Origin: Sphingomonas sp. SORGH_AS_0950
GTDB taxonomy: Bacteria; Pseudomonadota; Alphaproteobacteria; Sphingomonadales; Sphingomonadaceae
NCBI RefSeq assembly: GCF_030818415.1
Contig: NZ_JAUTAE010000001.1
Span: 3,560,001 to 3,624,000 of the forward strand
Reading direction: 5' to 3'
DNA length: 64,000 nt
The notes beneath the pieces were generated by a model. It made no database searches. It had not been told where the DNA came from and saw only the letters and a program-made list of their open reading frames with translations. Made by a program: the position numbers and the translations under genes. Positions 8,620 to 17,540 of the stretch are shown here, piece after piece (position 1 is the first letter of the stretch; each line of letters begins with the position of its first letter).

Positions 8620-9444
8620 TTAAGCTACCTGCGCTTGCCGCTCGAAGTCGATGGGGCTGAGAGAGCCCAGCGTCGAGTGGCGTCGCGTCGGATTGTAGAA
8701 GCGTTCGATGTAATCGAACACGTCGGCCTTCGCTTGATTGCGCGTTCGATATGTCTTCCGGCCGATACGTTCGGTCTTCATCGACGAGAAGAAGCTCTCC
8801 ATTGCCGCGTTATCCCAGACGTTGCCCGACCGGCTCATGGAGCAGGTGACGCCATTGTCCGTCATCAGCCGCTGGAACTGCTCGCTGGTGTATTGGCTGC
8901 CCTGGTCCGAGTGATGCAGCAGGGCATCGGGTTTGCCACGTCGCCAGATCGCCATCATCAACGCATCGGTCACGAGCTGGGCGGTCATGGTGTCACTCAT
9001 CGACCAGCCAACCGCGCGGCGCGAGAACAGGTCGATGACCACGGCGACGTACAGCCAGCCCTCGGCGGTCCAGATGTATGTGAAGTCCGCGATCCACCTC
9101 TGGTTGGGCGCCTCGGCCGTAAACTGGCGATCGAGGATGTTGTCGGCGATGACCGACCGCAGGCCGTCGTCTTTTGGCAGGCCACGACGGCGCGGGCGCG
9201 CCTTCAGACCGTGGACACGCATCACCCGTTCGACGCGATGCAAGCCGCATGACAGGCCTTCGGCCAGAAGGTCGTGCCAGACGCGGCGCGCACCGTACGT
9301 CCGATAGCTGGAGATGAAACTGGACCGGACCCTGGTGCCGAATTCCTCGTCGCTGCGGGCGCGGGCACTGGGCGCACGAACCAGCCAGGCGTGAAAGCCG
9401 CTACGCGAAACACCGAGCGCTTCGCAGATCCACGATACCGGCAT
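8620..9444 (-). CDS. IS3-family transposase OrfB
   Basis: 274 residues with an HTH_21 region (SYRTYGARRVWHDLL) and the integrase core. The DDE residues lie in IADFTYI, HSDQGSQY and WDNAAMESFF, and the tail YNPTRRHSTLGSLSP is conserved. The first residues (MPVSWICEALGVSRSG) correspond to a point normally reached after FIAKHRG in a frameshifted OrfAB. Here a short insert with a stop codon (TGA at 9469-9471) separates the two, so OrfB may have to start at the ATG at 9442-9444. Confidence 0.85.
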   Translation of the reverse strand: MPVSWICEALGVSRSGFHAWLVRAPSARARSDEEFGTRVRSSFISSYRTYGARRVWHDLLAEGLSCGLHRVERVMRVHGLKARPRRRGLPKDDGLRSVIADNILDRQFTAEAPNQRWIADFTYIWTAEGWLYVAVVIDLFSRRAVGWSMSDTMTAQLVTDALMMAIWRRGKPDALLHHSDQGSQYTSEQFQRLMTDNGVTCSMSRSGNVWDNAAMESFFSSMKTERIGRKTYRTRNQAKADVFDYIERFYNPTRRHSTLGSLSPIDFERQAQVA

Positions 9445-9518
9445 TCGTCGGGTCGATGATCCCCCGGATCATCGTCTGATCCTCCTCATCCCCCGGTGCT
9501 TCGCGATAAACTCGAACC

Positions 9519-9809
9519 TCATATCGAGTCCCTGGCGAAGTAGGCCGCCGCTTTTTTTAGGATGTCGCGCTCGGCCTTCATCCGAGCCAGTTCGCGGCGT
9601 AGCCGCTCAATCTCCTGCTGCTCGGGCTTCATTATCCCGTGACCGGGAAAGGCCGACCCAGGATCCGCCGCCTGCTCACGCACCCATTTGCGCAGCACGT
9701 TCTCGTGAAGGTCCAGATCCCGGGCAGCCTGCGACACCAATACCCCGCGCTCCCGGACCAACTTCACCGCCTCGAGCTTGAACTCCCGGCTGAACTTCCG
9801 TCGTTGCAT
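9519..9809 (-). CDS. IS3-family transposase OrfA
   Basis: 96 residues. A helix-turn-helix (FKLEAVKLVRERGVLVSQAA, LHENVLRKWVRE) is followed by a coiled coil (EIERLRRELARMKAERDILKKA). The A7 run falls in the codons for LKKA near the C-terminus, where IS3-group elements shift into the -1 frame to make OrfAB. Confidence 0.85.
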   Translation of the reverse strand: MQRRKFSREFKLEAVKLVRERGVLVSQAARDLDLHENVLRKWVREQAADPGSAFPGHGIMKPEQQEIERLRRELARMKAERDILKKAAAYFARDSI

Positions 9810-9899
9810 TCACACCCTCCGGTCCCAAAAACACCTTATCTCGGTGTCCACGAAACCGGCAGCAGCTCATTGTGCCCGATCGGGAATGGAAGGGCTTGA

Positions 9900-10103
9900 T
9901 CAATTATCGGTCCAGTCCGCCTCTTCCAAAGGCGGGTGGATGTCAGGTTCCAAGCCATGCCTATCGATCTCTGAGAGGCGCACTAACGCGCCATCTAGAC
10001 ATATGCCGACATCCAAAAGATCGTGCCGATCCGCGATCTCCAAAGCCTCAGTTATCAATCGCCGCAGCCTCTGAATGTCAGGTATGTGATCGGATTTGCG
10101 CAT
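9900..10103 (-). CDS. Small helical protein of unknown function
   Basis: 67 residues, mostly one amphipathic helical pair (IQRLRRLITEALEIADRH, VGICLDGALVRLSEID). This pattern looks like short sphingomonad proteins I have seen elsewhere, but I know no function. It lies between the IS3 element and the divergent first four-gene module; the 62-base gap to 10166 would hold promoters for both. Confidence 0.55.
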   Translation of the reverse strand: MRKSDHIPDIQRLRRLITEALEIADRHDLLDVGICLDGALVRLSEIDRHGLEPDIHPPLEEADWTDN

Positions 10104-10165
10104 GCTGATCGCGGGAGCGCATTAGGGGGAGTGGCACAAGTCAATAATCGGTTAACAGATCGGAA

Positions 10166-10669
10166 ATGGATCGAAAATCGGCCGAATCATTGAGCCCACG
10201 CCAGCTCGAATGCCTGCGCCTCGTATGGGAGCGCCGCATTTCGAAGGAGATTGCCCGGGAACTCGGTATCTCCAAGACAACCGTTGATGGGTATATAGCT
10301 GAAGCAGTACAGGCCCTTGGCGCTAAGGACCGGCGTGAAGCCGCTGCCATAGTATTCGCGGATACGCCCCCTGATAAGGTCAGGGGTGATCCGGCACGGG
10401 TGGATCAACTGGGCCAATCGGGTGACGTCGAAGCACCAGCAATTGAGCCGGTAGCTCCACAGCCTCAGCAGCCTCCTGCGTTCGGGCTTGGGTTGCCGCT
10501 CTCGACCAGGGGGCAGAACCGAAATGACCTATCTGCTTTAGCGACCGTTTTCTGGATTTTCGCAATTGCCATCGCGGCCATGGCGGCGTTGACCCTTTCC
10601 ATCTCTATGGGGCTGGGACTCAACACGTTCTTCCGGCCAATTTGGCACCTCGTAAAAAGTACCGGATAG
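10166..10669 (+). CDS. LuxR-type HTH protein with C-terminal membrane segment (module 1, gene 1)
   Basis: 167 residues. Residues 8-65 form a LuxR/GerE-type helix-turn-helix (LSPRQLECLRLVWERRISKE, TTVDGYIAEAVQALGAKDRR). A proline/glutamine-rich linker follows, then one strong membrane helix (about 127-150: ALATVFWIFAIAIAAMAALTL). There is no receiver or autoinducer domain, so it appears to be a membrane-tethered DNA-binding protein. The gene at 16186-16626 has the same architecture. Target genes unknown. Confidence 0.75.
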   Translation: MDRKSAESLSPRQLECLRLVWERRISKEIARELGISKTTVDGYIAEAVQALGAKDRREAAAIVFADTPPDKVRGDPARVDQLGQSGDVEAPAIEPVAPQPQQPPAFGLGLPLSTRGQNRNDLSALATVFWIFAIAIAAMAALTLSISMGLGLNTFFRPIWHLVKSTG

Positions 10670-10683
10670 CTGGGGGTGGATTA

Positions 10684-10698
10684 TCCGCCTTCGGCGGA
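10684..10698 (+). promoter_or_regulatory. Small hairpin over the ribosome-binding region of the next gene
   Basis: TCCGCC-TTC-GGCGGA forms a six-pair stem in the 37-base gap between genes 1 and 2 of module 1. Its 3' arm contains the GGCGGAG that would serve as ribosome-binding site for the ATG at 10707. It could limit translation or act as a weak attenuator; this is inference from position. Confidence 0.35.
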
Positions 10699-10706
10699 GA
10701 TACCTC

Positions 10707-11060
10707 ATGCGCAAAGAACGCCTTGCTGTCGCTCATTCAATCGCGAGCGAACTGATACCTTACGAGCAGGAATTAGACGCTGCGATCATTCGTAACGCCA
10801 AGCTGACTATGGCTATGATCGAGGGCCGCCGCCGCGCAAAAGCTCCACTTACGACTGCTCAGAAGAGCCTGGAAAACGTCGCGTTGGCGAACGTCCGGCT
10901 GATTGAAGCGCGTAACCTCATCCATGAAGCGCATTACGACCTGCGTGAAGCTCAGTACGAAATTGGCCTGGGGGCGGTTTCCTACGGTGATTATGGCGAC
11001 ACCCAGCCGCCGACGCCTGCGAGTATGCGCAGTTCAGATCGTAACGCGGTTGACGCCTGA
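10707..11060 (+). CDS. Small helical protein (module 1, gene 2)
   Basis: 117 residues, largely predicted helix (IASELIPYEQELDAAIIRNA, KSLENVALANVRLIEARNLI) with a short polar tail. No known domain recognised. The gene at 16653-16988 holds the same position in module 2 and is of similar size, although the sequences have drifted far. Its place inside a conserved gene order suggests it works with the membrane and HTH proteins around it. Confidence 0.65.
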   Translation: MRKERLAVAHSIASELIPYEQELDAAIIRNAKLTMAMIEGRRRAKAPLTTAQKSLENVALANVRLIEARNLIHEAHYDLREAQYEIGLGAVSYGDYGDTQPPTPASMRSSDRNAVDA

Positions 11061-11105
11061 ATTGTCTCGGCCGACTGAGCGCAAAACAGGGGGCGCTCGG
11101 TCGGC

Positions 11106-11564
11106 ATGAACACCTTCATGATCTTCGTCACAGGTTTTGTGTTATGTTTGATCTACGTCTCGATCTGGGGCGGCGCGGTCGAAAGGATTGCGATGGCGTT
11201 GCAACTGGTGGCATTCCTTGCGGGTTTCGCAGTTCCCAAGCTGCCTCGCCTATATGCTCACACTACAGTCTCGTGGGGCTTTTTCACGATAGATCTGGTA
11301 CTTCTGATGGCGCTTGCCGTGCTAGCCATAGCATCTCGTCGCTTCTGGCCAGTTTGGGTCACTGGGCTACAGGCCGCAACCGTGATGGCGCACGTCGCCA
11401 AAGCCATGGTCCCCGACATGTTGCCTATCGGTTACAGCTTTCAAATCCGCTTTTGGGGTTACGGAATGCTGCTCTTGACCGCCGCTGGCACCTGGCGCCA
11501 TGTCCGTCGCGAGCGGCTGGTCGGACGCGACGTGTCCTGGAAATGGGAAGCCTCACGCAGGTGA
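11106..11564 (+). CDS. Four-helix inner-membrane protein (module 1, gene 3)
   Basis: 152 residues with about four or five membrane helices and a basic cytoplasmic tail (RHVRRERLVGRDVSWKWEASRR). The segment SRRFWPVWVTGLQAATVMAH aligns with TTRFWPIWAMSFALIDIYAS of the protein at 17019-17540, so the two are paralogues. No enzymatic motif is visible. A sensor or partner for the tethered HTH protein is a guess from context. Confidence 0.7.
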   Translation: MNTFMIFVTGFVLCLIYVSIWGGAVERIAMALQLVAFLAGFAVPKLPRLYAHTTVSWGFFTIDLVLLMALAVLAIASRRFWPVWVTGLQAATVMAHVAKAMVPDMLPIGYSFQIRFWGYGMLLLTAAGTWRHVRRERLVGRDVSWKWEASRR

Positions 11565-11592
11565 ATGGCCCCTGCCAGTTCGAGGCGGCGTG

Positions 11593-12042
11593 ATGTCCAA
11601 TATAGGTGCGCCTCTGGCAACCCAGGTGGCTGAACTTCACAAGGCCGTAACCGCTTTACTACTTCAACTGGCAACGGCTCGGGTGGAGAACCGCCTTGTC
11701 GAGTATGGCGAGCATGAATCCGTCAAGGCGCGCAGGCTTTATGCCGAACGAAGGCGTCGTGAGAAACATTTCGCCAACGGTGGAGTCCTATTCGGTGAGC
11801 CGGGATGGGACATCCTTCTGGATTTGTTCATTGCCTATGAAAAAGGGAAGCCACAGTCGGTTAGCACGACGTGTATTGGCGCCTGCGTGCCTCAAACGAC
11901 CGGATTGCGATGGATCGCGGTGTTGGAGCGGGAAGGACTGGTGCATTCGTGGCCTGGCAAACGAGACGGCCGATACCGTATGCTTGGCCTGACGCCTGCT
12001 GGTGTAGAGAAGATGATCCGGTATCTGCAGGACTGCCCCTGA
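11593..12042 (+). CDS. Winged-helix (MarR-like) DNA-binding protein (module 1, gene 4)
   Basis: 149 residues. The C-terminal two thirds form a MarR-like winged helix (LFGEPGWDILLDLFIAYEKG, GLRWIAVLEREGLVHSWPGK). The motif FGEPGWDILLDLFIA is nearly repeated as FGEPAWDMILQIYVA in the module 2 copy at 17468-17926. The start at 11593 is chosen over 11500 because the upstream residues overlap gene 3 and look non-coding. Confidence 0.75.
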   Translation: MSNIGAPLATQVAELHKAVTALLLQLATARVENRLVEYGEHESVKARRLYAERRRREKHFANGGVLFGEPGWDILLDLFIAYEKGKPQSVSTTCIGACVPQTTGLRWIAVLEREGLVHSWPGKRDGRYRMLGLTPAGVEKMIRYLQDCP

Positions 12043-12097
12043 ACGCGGTATCGCACCGCGTCTTGTGTCTCGAGGCATGCCTTGGCACACATCGGGC

Positions 12098-13012
12098 ATG
12101 ACCATCCGTTCTGTTCTCCTCGCATTGCTACTCGCTGGCTTGGCGTCCTGCACCGTTCCGCAGGTCGCTCCCCGTAATGGCGCCGAGGGTACTATCGCAA
12201 CGCGCCCACTCAAGGTCGCGTCCTGGAACCTGGAGTTCTTGGCGGAGAAGGACGGCGCAGGATGCGAGCCGCGAACTGACGCGGATTATGCTGCCATGCG
12301 TCAGATCGTCGATACGCTAGATGCTGACGTGATCGCCTTCCAAGAGGCGGAGAACGAAGCGGCGGCGGCGCGCGTGTTCAATCCGAGCCGCTACACGATC
12401 GTGATGGAGCACCGCCCCGGCGCCGCGTCGGGCAGTTGTGGCGGCAAGCACCCTGACCAGCGGTTCATCCGTCAGGCGGTCGGCTTCGCGATCAGGAAGG
12501 GTATCGCGTTCGACCGCAACCCGGACGTCACGGCGCTACAACTCGGCAACCCGCAGTTGCGCTCGGGGGTCGATATTCGTGTGCGGGCGCCGGGACACCA
12601 GCCCACGCGGCTGCTCGCGGTTCATCTAAAGTCCGGCTGCTTTCAAGGTGACCGCGCTCAGGCCTGCGGCGTCCTGCAACAGCAGGTGCCGATGTTGGAG
12701 AACTGGATAGACCGAGCGGCTGTTGGTTCTGATCGGTTCATTGTCCTGGGGGACTGGAACCGTCGCCTTGCTGAACCTGCCGATCCAGTTTGGACTGAAC
12801 TGGACGATGGCAATCCTGCCAACGCCGATCTGCGGCTGGCCGATGAAGGTGTGACGCCACGTTGCGATCCCCGGTATCGCTCTTTCATCGATCACATCGT
12901 CTTTGATCGTAGGGCGGCAGGACAGGCGAGCGGATTTGCCGAGACGACCTATGCACCTGGGCAGAAGCACGTTTCGGACCACTGCCCGGTCAGCGTGCTC
13001 ATATCTGGCTAG
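12098..13012 (+). CDS. Lipoprotein endonuclease/exonuclease/phosphatase-fold protein
   Basis: 304 residues. The N-terminus MTIRSVLLALLLAGLASC is a lipoprotein signal with a LASC lipobox, so the mature protein is probably anchored in the envelope. The EEP metallo-hydrolase motifs are in order: WNLEFL, FQEAE, GDWNR and SDHCPV. The family includes secreted DNases, phosphodiesterases and sphingomyelinases. The start at 12098 is chosen because the signal peptide begins there; the frame is open from 12065. Confidence 0.82.
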   Translation: MTIRSVLLALLLAGLASCTVPQVAPRNGAEGTIATRPLKVASWNLEFLAEKDGAGCEPRTDADYAAMRQIVDTLDADVIAFQEAENEAAAARVFNPSRYTIVMEHRPGAASGSCGGKHPDQRFIRQAVGFAIRKGIAFDRNPDVTALQLGNPQLRSGVDIRVRAPGHQPTRLLAVHLKSGCFQGDRAQACGVLQQQVPMLENWIDRAAVGSDRFIVLGDWNRRLAEPADPVWTELDDGNPANADLRLADEGVTPRCDPRYRSFIDHIVFDRRAAGQASGFAETTYAPGQKHVSDHCPVSVLISG

Positions 13013-13339
13013 ATTACGGGGCCAGGCGACTGCCATAGCTGACGAATGGCTAGCATTGGTGGATTGTGTTGAAAATTCCATTCGGGCAATTTTGTGAAAT
13101 AATGCTGCAACATGGACGGGAATATGCATTAAAAAATAGACTATATACACTTTAATATTCGTTTAAAGCGGGATGGATGTTTCGCGTTGGCTCGGATAAT
13201 CTGCCGCTGCTGGAGTTTTTCAACGCAATAAGGCGAGAACGGCCATCCGGTTTAGGAGAAAAACGGGCTGTCTGGTATCAGCCGCGCCGGAAAATCGGCA
13301 GACGTTGGCAGTTTATCATCGGATCGGCTATCAAAGTTT
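13013..13339. other. AT-rich intergenic region, no supported gene
   Basis: The stretch contains an AT-rich block (about 13120-13165, with TATATACACTTTAATATTCG) that could hold a promoter for the DUF4279 gene. An open frame at 13177-13383 has no recognisable features and overlaps the next gene out of frame, so I do not call it. Confidence 0.4.
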
Positions 13340-13738
13340 ATGGCCTTCAGCTACCGTGTCACTCTCCAAGTCAGACATCCTGACGCGGATCCTGAGAAGA
13401 TCGTTGCAGCGATAGGTCGTGCAGCCCGTCGTTACTGGAAAGTGGGTGAAGCGCGGACGACGCTTACAGGTGAACCGCTATCCGGCACCTATCAGGAGAG
13501 CTATTGCGTGTTCGACCATGGCGGGAGCGAAGACGGTCAGCTTGCCTCTTTCCTCCGTCGAACACTCGTGGATCTAGAAAATGCAGCCGAGTTCATAAAC
13601 GACCTGCGAAGGACCGGCGGTAAGGTCAACTATTATGTGTCTTGGTTCCCTGGTGACCATGGCGAGCTTTTCGACGTTGATCTCATCGCAGACATGGCCC
13701 GCCTAGGAATTGATCTCGGGATAGAGCCAGTTTGCTGA
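13340..13738 (+). CDS. DUF4279-like protein
   Basis: 132 residues with the pattern of DUF4279: an opening strand and helix (YRVTLQVRHPDADPEKIVAA), a tryptophan-containing turn (RRYWKVGEARTTLTGEPLSG), and a C-terminal helix then strand (FINDLRRTGGKVNYYVSWFP). The family is widespread, often beside toxin-immunity loci, with no established biochemical role. The assignment is by pattern only. Confidence 0.6.
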   Translation: MAFSYRVTLQVRHPDADPEKIVAAIGRAARRYWKVGEARTTLTGEPLSGTYQESYCVFDHGGSEDGQLASFLRRTLVDLENAAEFINDLRRTGGKVNYYVSWFPGDHGELFDVDLIADMARLGIDLGIEPVC

Positions 13739-13917
13739 ACGCCTGTTCGCGATCAGTAAGCGGCATGTCGACCAAAAACATCCATAATCTGGCATGAGCC
13801 GCATGTCCTCAATCGGGCGCTTCCAACCATTACGCCAGCAAGATTCCACAACCTCTGGCACAGGATCGTAGCAGGGCATAGCATCCGCCCGCCCGACTCA
13901 CGGGTAGGAGAAGACCC

Positions 13918-14115
13918 ATGCGCTCGCTCGCCGTTATCGCATCCGCTCTTTCGCTCATCGCCGTTGCTACGCCATCGACCGCAGCGCCGTGCCGCGACGC
14001 GAAGGGCAAATTTGTGAAGTGTCCTGAGGCGGCCGCACCGAAGGCCACGCGCTGCAAGGCTGCTAATGGGAAGTTCGCCAAGTGCGGAACACCCGGTGCG
14101 AAGCCGATCAAGTAA
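13918..14115 (+). CDS. Small secreted protein with two Cys-GKF-Cys repeats
   Basis: 65 residues. A signal peptide (MRSLAVIASALSLIAVATPSTA) is followed by two copies of a short repeat, PCRDAKGKFVKC and RCKAANGKFAKC, joined by a proline/alanine linker. Each repeat has two cysteines that could form a disulfide loop in the periplasm. GGGTAGGAGAAG-type purine sequence precedes the ATG. No known family recognised. Confidence 0.7.
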   Translation: MRSLAVIASALSLIAVATPSTAAPCRDAKGKFVKCPEAAAPKATRCKAANGKFAKCGTPGAKPIK

Positions 14116-14331
14116 TTCGCCGGTCAGCAGGTGGCGCAGCGTTCTGGATCGGGTTCAGACTTGCGCCCTTGCGCTGGTCATGGCGTTGCCCGTGCTTACA
14201 GCAATTGCCGGTTACGTCAGGCGTGCCATTCCGGTCATAGTGGCTGCATTGGTCAGTTGACTAAATCGCACCCTTAAATCCTAATCTCCTTAATGCTTCG
14301 CGAACCGCGAATCAGAAACGGGGGATGTCTG

Positions 14332-14925
14332 ATGTTCAAGTATTGCCTGGCGGGCGCCATCGCGCTCGCTTCTGTCGCTGCACATGCTCAGGTTGTGCAA
14401 CCCACGCCGATCGCTGCTCCTGTTTCCAACGCTGCCGTCCTGCGCGTCGGAACCGAGATTCCTCTTCGCCTCTCCGAAGAGCTGACGACCAAGGGTAAGC
14501 AACTCCGCGTCGGACAGCGCTTTCATCTCGAAACAGCCGAGCCTGTTGTCGTGAACGGCGTAACGGTCATTCCGGCGGGTAGCCCTGCGATGGGTGAGAT
14601 CACCGACGTCCGCAACAAGGGCATGTGGGGTAAGTCGGGGCACCTTGCGGGTCGCGTCCTGTTCCTGACGGTCAATGGTCGCCAGATCCGCATGTCGGGT
14701 GCGTTCGACGACAAGGGCGTGACCGGGACGGCTGGCGTCGTGGGGGCGATCGCCCTGGTGCCGGTGGCAGGCTTCTTGATGACCGGCACCAGTGCCAAGG
14801 TCCCGGCTGGGTCGATCGTAAAGAGCTTCGTCGATGAGGACGTGCCGCTTTCGATCGCTGCCACCGCGCCGCCTCCGCTTGCGGTTAACGCGGCCGTTCC
14901 GGTTGCGCCGCAGCCCGCGAAGTAA
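14332..14925 (+). CDS. Secreted or periplasmic beta-rich protein of unknown function
   Basis: 197 residues. A signal peptide (MFKYCLAGAIALASVAAHAQ) is followed by VLRVGTEIPLRLSEEL, then VVVNGVTVIPAGSPAMGEI, like the SH3-like, TrbI-like barrel segments of envelope proteins. A short hydrophobic stretch (GVVGAIALVPVAGFLMTG) and a proline/alanine tail follow. The start at 14332 is preferred over 14293 because the signal peptide begins there. Function unknown. Confidence 0.7.
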   Translation: MFKYCLAGAIALASVAAHAQVVQPTPIAAPVSNAAVLRVGTEIPLRLSEELTTKGKQLRVGQRFHLETAEPVVVNGVTVIPAGSPAMGEITDVRNKGMWGKSGHLAGRVLFLTVNGRQIRMSGAFDDKGVTGTAGVVGAIALVPVAGFLMTGTSAKVPAGSIVKSFVDEDVPLSIAATAPPPLAVNAAVPVAPQPAK

Positions 14926-14996
14926 GTGGGCGGGGCTGGGGTGCTCATTCACTCCGGCCCCCTCAACCGTCAGCCTCATGGTCGAGGGAAGATCGA

Positions 14997-15248
14997 ATGA
15001 AAATCCTTGCTGCTCTTTCATGCTTCGCGCTCGTCGCCTCTGGCATTGCGGCCGATCACGCTGATGCCAAGCGCTACCGATCATCCCATTCTACCAAGCG
15101 GGTGAAACGAAGCCGGGGGCTTAATTTCTATCCGGCCCGAGGCACCACCGAGGGGGCATGCCCGTGCAATGGCGGCAACGTCTGCGTTGGCCCCCGTGGT
15201 GGGCGCTATTGCATCACCAGCGGGGGAAATAAGCGATACGGGGTCTAG
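14997..15248 (+). CDS. Small secreted cysteine-containing protein with PBCV basic-adaptor-like tail
   Basis: 83 residues. A signal peptide (MKILAALSCFALVASGIAADHADA) is followed by a basic stretch and the C-terminal motif CPCNGGNVCVGPRGGRYC, then ITSGGNKRYG. The GPRGGRY..tsgGkKRY pattern resembles the PBCV-specific basic adaptor domain that many bacterial secreted nucleases and adhesins carry. Here it stands almost alone. It may bind a polyanion such as DNA or cell-wall polymer, which is inference. Confidence 0.7.
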   Translation: MKILAALSCFALVASGIAADHADAKRYRSSHSTKRVKRSRGLNFYPARGTTEGACPCNGGNVCVGPRGGRYCITSGGNKRYGV

Positions 15249-15451
15249 GCGCGTTATCCTGCCCCTGGGGAAACAAGGGCTCGCCCGGCACGTTCTGCCA
15301 CGCTGGCAATAGCTCGGCGGTGATATGGGCGAGTGTGTAACCGGGCACGATTTGATCGCGAGCCGCAGACGATATTCCAGTCGGCCGCCAAGCTGTTTGA
15401 CGAGCGACCGCGCGGCAATCGCTCCCATCCGCCGGAACTGCGCCCCAGCTA

Positions 15452-16108
<657 letters not shown>

Positions 16109-16185
16109 TTACGAATCTCGAACTTCGGATTGATACTGGTCCGTGCCTAAAATGCTTGGGGATTTGGCGGGACGACGGGGCAGGG

Positions 16186-16626
16186 ATGGACGACGACAGC
16201 AGGTTTGAGTTGCTCAGCGAGCGGCAACGTATGTACCTTCGTATGGTCCACGACCTCTGCACGACGCAGGAAATCGCTTTTAAAACAGGCGAATCCGAAA
16301 CGACCATCGATGGCCAGATCAAGAAGGCTTACCAGAAGATCGGGGCAAGTGGGCGTACCGAAGCAGCCCGCCGGCTTCATGGTTATGAGTTACGAATCGC
16401 GCAGGACCAATTTTTGGACCCCAGGGGTCCAGAGTCTGGCTCTCGACTTTCCAACCCCTGGCCGCTTCCCTGGCCCGTGCCAAGCAGGTTCGGGACGTTG
16501 AACATCATGTCGCGGCAGCAGGTGGTCATCTGGGGGGCAATCATAACGATCGGAATCCCCATGGGCATGACCGTCGTTGCCATGCTCATCCTGGCAATCG
16601 CCCTGCTCCTTGGCGCTCATGTGTAA
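16186..16626 (+). CDS. LuxR-type HTH protein with C-terminal membrane segment (module 2, gene 1)
   Basis: 146 residues. The HTH (LSERQRMYLRMVHDLCTTQE, TTIDGQIKKAYQKIGASGRT) is followed by a proline-rich linker and one membrane helix at the C-terminus (VVIWGAIITIGIPMGMTVVA and on). The design is the same as for the protein at 10166-10669. The start at 16186 is chosen from the frame open since 15991 because the upstream part overlaps the decayed OYE/IS5 sequence and looks non-coding. Confidence 0.72.
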   Translation: MDDDSRFELLSERQRMYLRMVHDLCTTQEIAFKTGESETTIDGQIKKAYQKIGASGRTEAARRLHGYELRIAQDQFLDPRGPESGSRLSNPWPLPWPVPSRFGTLNIMSRQQVVIWGAIITIGIPMGMTVVAMLILAIALLLGAHV

Positions 16627-16652
16627 CCGGGCGATTTGCCCAGGGAGGGTTC

Positions 16653-16988
16653 ATGAATATCTTGTCGAAGTCGAGCCGCATCGCAGCCGACGAACTGCGT
16701 CGCGCCGAACACTCGATCGTGCGGGCCACGCGCGACACGGCGCAATTGCTCGTGACCACATGCGATATCACCGAAGGACACGGACTTGCTCCGGGAAGCA
16801 TCCATGCAACCGCAAAGGCCACGGTGAATGCCCTTTCGGCGTTGGTCGAGAGTCAGCATCATCTCGGCGTGCGCGCGCATCTTGCGATCGAAAAGGCCGG
16901 AAAGGCGCTTGGCCTGACCGAAACCGACTGGGGAGCGGGCGATCCCAAGCCAGCGGCAGGAATCGAGCCGGAGCACGCCTCCGCCTGA
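16653..16988 (+). CDS. Small helical protein (module 2, gene 2)
   Basis: 111 residues, mainly helical (RIAADELRRAEHSIVRATRD, HATAKATVNALSALVESQHH), with a short acidic C-terminus. A strong AGGGAGGG ribosome-binding sequence precedes the ATG. No known domain. It is the positional equivalent of the gene at 10707-11060. Confidence 0.65.
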   Translation: MNILSKSSRIAADELRRAEHSIVRATRDTAQLLVTTCDITEGHGLAPGSIHATAKATVNALSALVESQHHLGVRAHLAIEKAGKALGLTETDWGAGDPKPAAGIEPEHASA

Positions 16989-17018
16989 CAAGCCAGCACA
17001 GGGGAGCTTGAGTCCGTC

Positions 17019-17540
17019 GTGACAAGGCAGGTTCTCCTTGCGATGGTCTATGATGTTACGCTGGCAGCGGTATGTGCTTACGCATTCGTTCGGGGCGGCC
17101 GCCCGGAGCGCTGGGGGGCTTGCATCAACCTCGCCGGTTCGTTGCTGACGAGCGCGGCGAGGTTATGCGGGGTCGCGACATGGGCACCCATGGAATGGGT
17201 GGTCCTTGTGATCGATATCGGTGTGGCGTTCGGCTTCTATCGCCTTGCCACGACGACAACCCGCTTCTGGCCGATCTGGGCGATGAGCTTCGCTCTCATC
17301 GACATTTACGCCAGCTTCATAGGTCAGTTTCTGCCGGGCCGCTTCATAATCGGCTACGTGAACGGGCTGGGCCTCTGGGCCTATCTCGCCCTGTTCGTCC
17401 TCGTATTCGGTTGCGCGCGGCTCCCGGCAGATGCCGATGAACTTACGCGATCGGGAGCGAGGCCACCATGCCACTCGCGGACGAACAGGACCGAATCAGC
17501 GTCAGAGTCGAACTGCCACGAACCTTCGTCGAAGCCGTAA
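17019..17540 (+). CDS. Four-helix inner-membrane protein (module 2, gene 3)
   Basis: 173 residues with about four membrane helices (VLLAMVYDVTLAAVCAYAFV, WVVLVIDIGVAFGFYRLATT, LGLWAYLALFVLVFGC and one between). The TTRFWPIWAMSF segment matches the RRFWPVWVTGL segment of the module 1 copy. The last 30 residues overlap the next gene by 73 bases and are probably a loosely constrained tail. The start codon is GTG at 17019 (frame-based choice). Confidence 0.68.
   Translation: MTRQVLLAMVYDVTLAAVCAYAFVRGGRPERWGACINLAGSLLTSAARLCGVATWAPMEWVVLVIDIGVAFGFYRLATTTTRFWPIWAMSFALIDIYASFIGQFLPGRFIIGYVNGLGLWAYLALFVLVFGCARLPADADELTRSGARPPCHSRTNRTESASESNCHEPSSKP

Larger units (their letters stand above)
8597..9862 (-). 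mobile_element. IS3-family insertion sequence (IS3 group)
   Basis: About 1.27 kb bounded by inverted repeats beginning CTGCCGGTTTCG: the left end (8597) continues CGGACACGAAGTTAAG and the complement of the right end (9862) continues TGGACACCGAGATAAG. It encodes OrfA (9519-9809) and OrfB (8620-9444) on the minus strand. An A7 slippery run (CTAAAAAAAGCG on the coding strand, about 9550-9561) lies near the OrfA end. An in-frame TGA lies between the slip site and OrfB (see findings). Confidence 0.85.

Noticed and set aside
14066..14260. Possible small membrane peptide after the Cys-repeat gene
   Set aside because: Overlaps the preceding gene, no credible start or ribosome-binding site, although its end is hydrophobic.
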